A DNA stretch of 12,198 nt from Nitrospiraceae bacterium (GTDB lineage: Bacteria; Nitrospirota; Nitrospiria; Nitrospirales; Nitrospiraceae). The position numbers were made by a program, and so were the translations under genes. The DNA is taken from positions 1 through 12,198 of the forward strand of contig JACVSD010000052.1 in assembly GCA_014534095.1 (NCBI GenBank), read 5' to 3'. This document shows positions 7,124 to 12,198 of this stretch, in pieces. Under the pieces are notes generated by a model. That model had not been told where the DNA came from. It did not search any database and saw only the letters and a program-made list of their open reading frames with translations. Each line of letters opens with the position of its first letter. Position 1 is the stretch's first letter.

Positions 7124-8932
7124 TTGATTGCTGACGAACTGATCAACCAAGTCAAGGACCGGGTTGACATCGCCGACGTTGTAAGCCACCACGTGTCCTT
7201 GGCCAAAGCAGGACAGAACCTCAAGGGTCTCTGCCCATTCCACCAAGAGAAGCATCCGTCGTTTACCGTGAGCCCGTCCCGGCAGATCTTTCACTGCTTC
7301 GGGTGCGGTGCAGGCGGCAATGTCTTTACATTCTTGACCCGTATTACGGGTGCTGCCTTTCCAGAGGTGGTCCGCGATCTTGCACGCAAGGTTGGGATCG
7401 ACATTCCGGACTCCGGAGTTTCGGGCCATATGGCCGGGCCGCTCAACCGGTTGGAGCAACTGAATCAGGTGGCCGCCGCCTGGTTCCAGCGGAACTTGAT
7501 CCATCATCCGTCCGGCAAGGGTGCGCTGGACTATCTGACCAGTCGAGGTATTGAGGCGAGTACGGTGAAGCAGTTTGGAATCGGAGTGGCGCCGAACGAA
7601 TGGGACGGTTTGCTGAAGGCCCTGACGGCACAAGGATTCGGACCGTCCGATCTGGTTACCGCCGGGCTCATTGTTCCTCGCGATCAGGGGACGGGGTTCT
7701 ACGATCGATTTCGAAGCCGGGTGATGTTCACGATTACCGATCTGCGCAAGCGCGTCGTGGGATTCGGCGGGCGCGTGCTGGGTGACGGTATGCCCAAGTA
7801 CCTCAACTCGCCGGACACGCCGTTGTTTAAGAAAGGGCAGACCCTCTTTGCCTTTGACCAGGCGCGGGATGCTATCAGCCGGACTAAGACGGTCATCGTC
7901 GTGGAAGGGTACTTCGATGCCATCGCGCTTCATCAGGCCGGACTGGCCCACACCGTCGCCACGCTGGGCACCGCCTTGACCCCCGAGCATATTCAGACGG
8001 TGCGGCGGTTTGCCACGAATGTCGTGTTGCTGTTCGATCCGGACGCGGCCGGAGTGCGCGCGGCCTTGCGCGGGCTGGACCTGTTCGTCAACAGCGGCCT
8101 GGGCGTCAAAGTGATCACCCTTCCGAGCGGAGAAGATCCTGATACGTTCATTCGAAAGCAGGGGCCAGAGGCTTTTGCCGGGTTGGAATCTGCCGCCCCC
8201 AGCTTGTTGGATTACGCCCTCGATCATAGTTTAATGCAAGCGGCCGGAGGCTCTTTAGAGGGACGTATCCGCAGCGTGGATGAGCTGTTGCGTATCTTAC
8301 AGAAAAGCGAACATCCCATCGAACGAGAAGAGCGCATTCGCGTCGTGGCGGAGCGGCTCGGGATCAGTCAGCACCGGTTGATCGAGCGGTATCCGGCGTT
8401 GCTCGAAGCGGACAAGCGCCCCGCTGGGACCACCGAAAACCGACCGGCCCCCCGGACGACTGCGCCCATCTTTAAGGGTGCGCCCGAAGAGCGGGATCTG
8501 GCTCTCTTGCTGCTGCAAGGCAAGCTCTCGGCCCACGATGTTCGCCGCTTACGACCCGACGCCTTCACGGTCCCGGCTTGCCGGAAGTTGGTGGAGTTGG
8601 CGCTCGCGGAGGTCGATCCGGATGGCCGTCTCAGGATCCGGTCGTTGCTGGACGTGGCCGTCGAGGACCCGGAGTGTGGCGGGCTGGCCACCGAGTTGTC
8701 ACTCAAAGATGAGCATTACGATGACGTGTCCGCCCACATCAACGACTGCTTCGAACGGCTGGAACAGAAACGCGTAGCGCTAATCTTGCGGGACCTCATC
8801 GCGCAGCTGAAGACAGCGGAGCGGGAAGAACGATGGGACGATGCCCGCACTATCAATGTGCAAGTGAATGAACTACGGATGCGGAAAGCCGGCACGCCGA
8901 CCGCCGGTATCGTTTCATTGGTGAAGGAGTAG
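7124..8932 (+). CDS. dnaG: DNA primase (DnaG)
   Basis: DnaG makes RNA primers at the replication fork and binds the replicative helicase. From the TTG at 7124 the product is 602 residues and begins [16 protein letters not shown], the normal primase N terminus. The CHC2 zinc finger is Cys37, His40, Cys58 and Cys61. The TOPRIM core has Glu261 in [14 protein letters not shown] and Asp305/Asp307 in [10 protein letters not shown], matching E. coli Glu265, Asp309 and Asp311. The C-terminal part (about 430-602) is the poorly conserved helicase-interaction region. The frame stays open back to a TTG at 7004, but that TTG is the -35 hexamer of the promoter, so a 642-residue product is not plausible. 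A GTG at 7112 is an alternative start; the ribosome binding site is ambiguous. rpoD follows after 2 bases, so the two genes are co-transcribed. Confidence 0.5.
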   Translation: MIADELINQVKDRVDIADVVSHHVSLAKAGQNLKGLCPFHQEKHPSFTVSPSRQIFHCFGCGAGGNVFTFLTRITGAAFPEVVRDLARKVGIDIPDSGVSGHMAGPLNRLEQLNQVAAAWFQRNLIHHPSGKGALDYLTSRGIEASTVKQFGIGVAPNEWDGLLKALTAQGFGPSDLVTAGLIVPRDQGTGFYDRFRSRVMFTITDLRKRVVGFGGRVLGDGMPKYLNSPDTPLFKKGQTLFAFDQARDAISRTKTVIVVEGYFDAIALHQAGLAHTVATLGTALTPEHIQTVRRFATNVVLLFDPDAAGVRAALRGLDLFVNSGLGVKVITLPSGEDPDTFIRKQGPEAFAGLESAAPSLLDYALDHSLMQAAGGSLEGRIRSVDELLRILQKSEHPIEREERIRVVAERLGISQHRLIERYPALLEADKRPAGTTENRPAPRTTAPIFKGAPEERDLALLLLQGKLSAHDVRRLRPDAFTVPACRKLVELALAEVDPDGRLRIRSLLDVAVEDPECGGLATELSLKDEHYDDVSAHINDCFERLEQKRVALILRDLIAQLKTAEREERWDDARTINVQVNELRMRKAGTPTAGIVSLVKE

Positions 8933-8934
8933 TT

Positions 8935-10752
8935 ATGCCGAAACAAGAGTTGCTTGGTGAGGTGAAGAAATTGATTTCGATGGGGAAGGAGAAAGGATTC
9001 CTGACCTACGACGAATTGAACAACACCTTGCCGGCGGAAGTCGTGTCCTCGGACCAGTTTGGCAGCATCATGACGATGTTTGGCGAGATGGATATCGAAA
9101 TTGTCGATGCGCCGGAAGGTGAGCGGACGCAGAAGCGATCCGATAACGGGGATGCAAGCGACGATGGGGAAGAAGCAGAAGTCGAGGTCGACGAGGAGAA
9201 CGAAAAGCCGATCGATTTAACCCCGGGTGCCTTAAGCCGGACGGACGACCCGGTTCGTCTCTATCTCAAGGAAATGGGTAGTGTCGCCCTGCTCAGTCGC
9301 GAGGGTGAGATCGAAATCGCCAAGCGCATTGAAGAAGGCAAGAAGGACATCGCGTCGGTGATCTATGGCATGCCTATGACCATCGAATTCGTCCTCGCGC
9401 TGCGGGATCAGCTGAAGGACGCCAAGATCGACGTGCGCGAAATTGTGCCGGTGCAGGAGACAGAAGAGGATTTCGATGAGGAGCAACAACCGGTCGAACG
9501 CGACTACGAAGAGCTCAGGGTTAAAACTCTGGACGCATTGAACGCGGTGCGCAAAGTGTCGCTCGCCTTGAAAGCGCTGGCCGAGAAAGGGCGGCATATC
9601 GGGAACGACCCGGCCAAACAAAAGCAATATAAGAAGCAATTCGACGAGGCGCGTCAGCAGGTCGTCGATAAGATCGAATCGGTCAATCTACACGGCGTCC
9701 TCAAAGATCGGATGGTGCAGCGTGTCCGTGATCTGGCGCTGCAAATTAGGGCGGCTGAACGGGAAGCGACGAGTTGTCAGCGACGGATTGGTGTCGGAGG
9801 CGAAGCCGGCGCCGAACTGCTTAAAAAGCTGTGCCGGACCAGGCAGGACTTTCTCGCGGTCAAGCGCAAGACCGGCATTTCGGAAGAGGGCCTGACCGAG
9901 ATTAGGCGGGTCTATCAAGCCGCCAAAGCGAAGATCCAACAATTGGAAACTGAAGAAGCTCTGGCCTCGGCCGAGGAAATCAAGGATGCGGTCAAGCATC
10001 TCGACGTGGCGGAGGAAAAGGTCAAGCGCGGCAAGGCCGAGCTGGTGGAAGCGAATTTGCGCTTGGTCGTCAGTATTGCAAAGAAGTACACCAATCGGGG
10101 CCTGCAGTTCCTGGATCTCATTCAGGAGGGCAACATCGGCTTGATGAAGGCGGTGGACAAGTTCGAGTACAAGCGCGGGTATAAGTTCAGCACGTACGCC
10201 ACTTGGTGGATCCGACAAGCCATCACCCGTGCCATCGCGGATCAGGCGCGCACGATTCGCATCCCGGTCCATATGATTGAAACCATCAACAAGCTGATTC
10301 GCACCTCCCGGCACCTCGTCCAAAAGCTGGGGCGTGAACCGTTGCCTGAAGAGATCGCAGAGCGCATGGATCTCCCGCTCGATAAGGTGCGAAAAATCCT
10401 CAAGATCGCCCGTGAGCCGATCTCGCTCGAAACGCCTATCGGGGAAGAAGAGGACAGCCATCTGGGAGATTTTATCGAAGATAAGAAAGCGGTGTCGCCG
10501 TTGGAAGCAGCGATTCGGTATGATCTTCAGCGGCAAATCAACAGCGCGCTGGAGACCTTGACCCCACGTGAAGAAAAGGTCTTGCGGAAACGGTTCGGCA
10601 TCGGAGAGGCCACTGATCACACCTTGGAAGAGGTGGGGCAGGATTTTGAAGTGACGCGCGAACGTATTCGTCAGATCGAAGCCAAAGCTTTGAGAAAACT
10701 GCGCCATCCCAGCCGGAGCAAGAAGCTCCGGAGTTTCGTGGAAAGCCTCTGA
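8935..10752 (+). CDS. rpoD: Primary RNA polymerase sigma factor (RpoD, sigma-70)
   Basis: RpoD directs core RNA polymerase to housekeeping promoters. The 605-residue product contains region 1.1 (about 1-58), a strongly acidic linker (about 72-92), and region 1.2 [20 protein letters not shown] (105-124). A long charged non-conserved region follows (about 140-365), then region 2 from [16 protein letters not shown] (374-389) through [20 protein letters not shown] (418-437). Region 3 is at about 445-525. Region 4 has [14 protein letters not shown] (542-555) and the helix-turn-helix [19 protein letters not shown] (562-580) that reads the -35 element. All core motifs are intact. The size and the large insert between 1.2 and 2.1 are as in proteobacterial RpoD. 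GAAGGAG just upstream overlaps the dnaG stop and serves as ribosome binding site. No intrinsic terminator is visible after the gene. Confidence 0.5.
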   Translation: MPKQELLGEVKKLISMGKEKGFLTYDELNNTLPAEVVSSDQFGSIMTMFGEMDIEIVDAPEGERTQKRSDNGDASDDGEEAEVEVDEENEKPIDLTPGALSRTDDPVRLYLKEMGSVALLSREGEIEIAKRIEEGKKDIASVIYGMPMTIEFVLALRDQLKDAKIDVREIVPVQETEEDFDEEQQPVERDYEELRVKTLDALNAVRKVSLALKALAEKGRHIGNDPAKQKQYKKQFDEARQQVVDKIESVNLHGVLKDRMVQRVRDLALQIRAAEREATSCQRRIGVGGEAGAELLKKLCRTRQDFLAVKRKTGISEEGLTEIRRVYQAAKAKIQQLETEEALASAEEIKDAVKHLDVAEEKVKRGKAELVEANLRLVVSIAKKYTNRGLQFLDLIQEGNIGLMKAVDKFEYKRGYKFSTYATWWIRQAITRAIADQARTIRIPVHMIETINKLIRTSRHLVQKLGREPLPEEIAERMDLPLDKVRKILKIAREPISLETPIGEEEDSHLGDFIEDKKAVSPLEAAIRYDLQRQINSALETLTPREEKVLRKRFGIGEATDHTLEEVGQDFEVTRERIRQIEAKALRKLRHPSRSKKLRSFVESL

Positions 10753-10773
10753 GCGGGAATGGATCTTGTGGAT

Positions 10774-10802
10774 TTGACTCCATCTCTCGGCGGCCATAGA
10801 AT
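10774..10802 (+). promoter_or_regulatory. Near-consensus promoter for the tRNA gene
   Basis: TTGACT (10774-10779), a 17-base spacer, and TAGAAT (10797-10802) form one of the best sigma-70 promoters in the window. The discriminator after it is GC-rich (CGACCGCC), as in stringently controlled stable-RNA promoters. CGGCGG (10788-10793) and CCGCCG (10806-10811) are inverted around the -10 box. The expected start is near 10809, about 35 bases before the mature tRNA. Confidence 0.5.
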
Positions 10803-10843
10803 CGACCGCCGCCCGGATGGATGGCTCCTCCCGGTGTCCGGCT

Positions 10844-10920
10844 GGGCCCATAGCTCAGGTGGTTAGAGCGGCTGACTCATAATCAGCTGGTCCTAGGTTC
10901 AAGTCCTAGTGGGCCCACCA
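10844..10920 (+). tRNA. tRNA with CAU anticodon, probably tRNA-Ile2 (lysidine type)
   Basis: The 77-nt gene folds completely: acceptor GGGCCCA/TGGGCCC, D arm GCTC/GAGC, anticodon stem GCTGA/TCAGC with loop CTCATAA, variable loop TGGTC, T arm CTAGG/CCTAG with loop TTCAAGT, discriminator A and an encoded CCA. The anticodon is CAU. It is probably the minor isoleucine tRNA, whose C34 is converted to lysidine by TilS to read AUA: positions 4-69 and 5-68 are both C-G, as required by E. coli TilS, whereas E. coli elongator tRNA-Met has U-A and A-U there. It lacks initiator features because 1-72 is paired G-C and the anticodon stem lacks three G-C pairs. Elongator tRNA-Met remains possible. Confidence 0.5.
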
Positions 10921-10967
10921 AGAGGAAGATTCCTGCTGAAGAGGCCTGCCCGGTCGGAAAGGGTCCG

Positions 10968-11741
10968 TTGAATCCTAAGCTTACCCCGCTCGTTGAGTTG
11001 CAGAAGTACGATCTCCGCATGATGGAGATCCGTGATCTCCGTCATAAAATCCCGGATCGCATCCACGCCGCCGAAGCGCCTCTGCGGGAGGCCGCACAGC
11101 TCCTGCATGAGACAAAGCTGGCTCTTGATGCGCTGAGCAAAGAGCGGCGTACGCACGAGAAAGACCTCGAGATCCACGAAGCGCACGTCCACAAAATGAG
11201 GTCGCGACTGTCGGAGTTGAAGACCAACAAGGAATATCAGGCGCATTTATTCGAGATCGACTTGGCGAATAAGAAGCGCGGCGATTTTGAGGAAAAGATT
11301 CTCGTCTCCATGGAGAAGATCGATCAACTCCAGCGTACTGTGACGGAGACGCAGGAAAAGGTTCAGACGCTCGAGACGGCATTCGCGGAAGAGAAGCGGG
11401 CGCTCGATGAACAGGACCGTGTGCTGGCCTCCGAGCTGGCCGAACTGGAAAGGCGCTATGAAAGGGCGGCGGCGAAGGTCGAGAAGTCGCTCCTGGAGCG
11501 ATATTCCCAGATCAAGACGGCCCGAAAAGATCACGCCTTGGCGGCGGTGCGAGGCGGGATATGCTCGGGTTGCCGTCTTCAAATCCCTCCCCAGTTGATC
11601 GCGCAAGTCAAACGGTCCGAGGATCTGCAAGTCTGTCCCTACTGCCGGCGTATGTTGTATTGGGAAGGAGAGCCGGGAAGCGAGGAGGCGGCCAGGTCGT
11701 TCGGACTGGCGACGGATTTAGAGATGGGGGAGTCCGTCTAA
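10968..11741 (+). CDS. Coiled-coil protein with C-terminal C4 zinc ribbon (DUF164/zf-RING_7-like)
   Basis: This cytosolic protein of 257 residues consists mainly of a long charged coiled coil (about 5-185). The conserved KTNKEYQAH segment (85-93) lies in the middle. It ends in a zinc ribbon formed by Cys199, Cys202, Cys223 and Cys226 (CSGC and CPYC). Established relatives include HP0958/FlgZ of Helicobacter and CdsZ of Chlamydia, adaptor proteins that bind RNA or nucleic acid or recruit other proteins; the role here is unknown. The start is a TTG with GGAAAGGG (10956-10963) 4 bases upstream, and the reading NPKLTPLVELQKYDLRM is typical of the family's N terminus. It starts 47 bases after the tRNA with no terminator between, so it is probably made from the tRNA transcript. 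Confidence 0.5.
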   Translation: MNPKLTPLVELQKYDLRMMEIRDLRHKIPDRIHAAEAPLREAAQLLHETKLALDALSKERRTHEKDLEIHEAHVHKMRSRLSELKTNKEYQAHLFEIDLANKKRGDFEEKILVSMEKIDQLQRTVTETQEKVQTLETAFAEEKRALDEQDRVLASELAELERRYERAAAKVEKSLLERYSQIKTARKDHALAAVRGGICSGCRLQIPPQLIAQVKRSEDLQVCPYCRRMLYWEGEPGSEEAARSFGLATDLEMGESV

Positions 11742-11815
11742 CCCATTGATCGTCTGTCTGCTCTCCTTACTCGCTCACTGCGGGCGATTCGCAATCCAAT
11801 CTTGAAGGGGGCTGT

Positions 11816-12198
11816 ATGCCGAGAGTGATCGTGCGCCAGGTTCTGCGCAGCATTGCGGTGGCCATCCTGTGCTCCATGACGGCGATTGTGCCATCCCTGA
11901 TCGAAGCGGAGGATGGCGTTCAAGGGATGTTGTCCCTGGATGGGATGTCCGTGCCGGACATCGCGCCCTTGCCTGCCTACGTGCCGAGCCCTCCCACCAA
12001 TCTGGGCTATCTTCCGAAAGTCGAACTCGGCCGCAAGCTGTACTTCGACACCCGGCTATCAAAAAACAACTCGGTCTCTTGTGCCTTTTGCCATAATCCA
12101 GGGACGGGCTTTGCCGATGCTCGGCAATTCTCTATCGGGGCCTTCGGAACGGCAGGCGGGCGCCAGGCACCCACGGTCTATAACACCGGGTTCTTACC
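11816..12198 (+). CDS. Cytochrome c peroxidase / MauG-like di-haem protein, N-terminal part
   Basis: The frame is open from the ATG at 11816 to the window end (127 codons) and is truncated by it. AAGGGGG just upstream is the ribosome binding site. A signal peptide is visible: Arg3, Arg7 and Arg11, a hydrophobic segment IAVAILCSMTAIVPSL (13-28) and a probable cleavage after LIEA (28-31), so the protein is periplasmic. VELGRKLYFDTRLSKNN (69-85), one haem c motif Cys89-Ala-Phe-Cys92-His93, and RQAPTVYNTGF (116-126) are characteristic of the di-haem peroxidase/MauG superfamily. A second CxxCH and distal ligand would lie beyond the window. Members reduce H2O2 using cytochrome c electrons or oxidise protein substrates; which applies here cannot be seen. 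It starts 74 bases after the zinc-ribbon gene, with no clear terminator or promoter between them. Confidence 0.5.
   Translation, partial: MPRVIVRQVLRSIAVAILCSMTAIVPSLIEAEDGVQGMLSLDGMSVPDIAPLPAYVPSPPTNLGYLPKVELGRKLYFDTRLSKNNSVSCAFCHNPGTGFADARQFSIGAFGTAGGRQAPTVYNTGFL

Noticed and set aside
7100..8227. Long minus-strand open frame (375 codons) opposite dnaG
   Set aside because: It is antisense to the conserved zinc-finger and TOPRIM domains of primase, with no recognisable motif or ribosome binding site.
9688..10851. Long minus-strand open frame (387 codons) opposite rpoD
   Set aside because: It is the mirror of rpoD codon bias. Its translation shows no family features, it runs into the tRNA promoter region, and rpoD itself is fully supported.

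Overview
This is a GC-rich bacterial window of tightly packed, mostly housekeeping genes. All protein genes I accept lie on the + strand. The gene content and order suggest a Nitrospirota-like (Nitrospira-type) or deltaproteobacterium-like organism: a murA-his cluster, dnaG-rpoD, a CAU tRNA, a coiled-coil/zinc-ribbon gene and a MauG/di-haem peroxidase. That assignment is inference from gene content and sequence flavour, not from a database search.

Region 1 (1-2879): the 3' end of murA, then hisG, hisD and hisB, joined by 4-7 nt overlaps and closed by a strong intrinsic terminator. The murA frame contains an in-frame TGA at a position where the family has a conserved glycine. HisG is the short form, which normally needs HisZ, and no hisZ is visible here.

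Region 2 (3018-6928): hisH, an unrecognised lipoprotein-like gene, hisA, hisF, hisIE and a HIT-family (HinT-like) gene. With region 1 this gives HisG, HisIE, HisA, HisH/HisF, HisB and HisD. HisC, HisN and HisZ are missing from the window. The lipoprotein-like gene overlaps hisH by 4 nt, ends one base before the hisA start, and contains a perfect 22-nt palindrome. It is the least explained gene here.

Region 3 (7004-10752): a TTGACA-type promoter, then dnaG (primase) and rpoD (primary sigma factor), a reduced macromolecular-synthesis operon without rpsU. The longest open frame for dnaG begins on the -35 hexamer, so the true start must be further downstream.

Region 4 (10774-12198): a near-consensus promoter (TTGACT-17-TAGAAT), a CAU-anticodon tRNA that is probably the lysidine-modified tRNA-Ile2, a coiled-coil protein with a C-terminal four-cysteine zinc ribbon, and the start of an exported cytochrome c peroxidase/MauG-like protein cut off by the window end.

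I see no CRISPR array, transposase, phage gene, attachment site or obvious horizontally acquired island, and no gene-free stretch over 300 bases. The main points worth a second look are the murA TGA, the his-embedded lipoprotein with its palindrome, and a T8 run at the HisI/HisE boundary.
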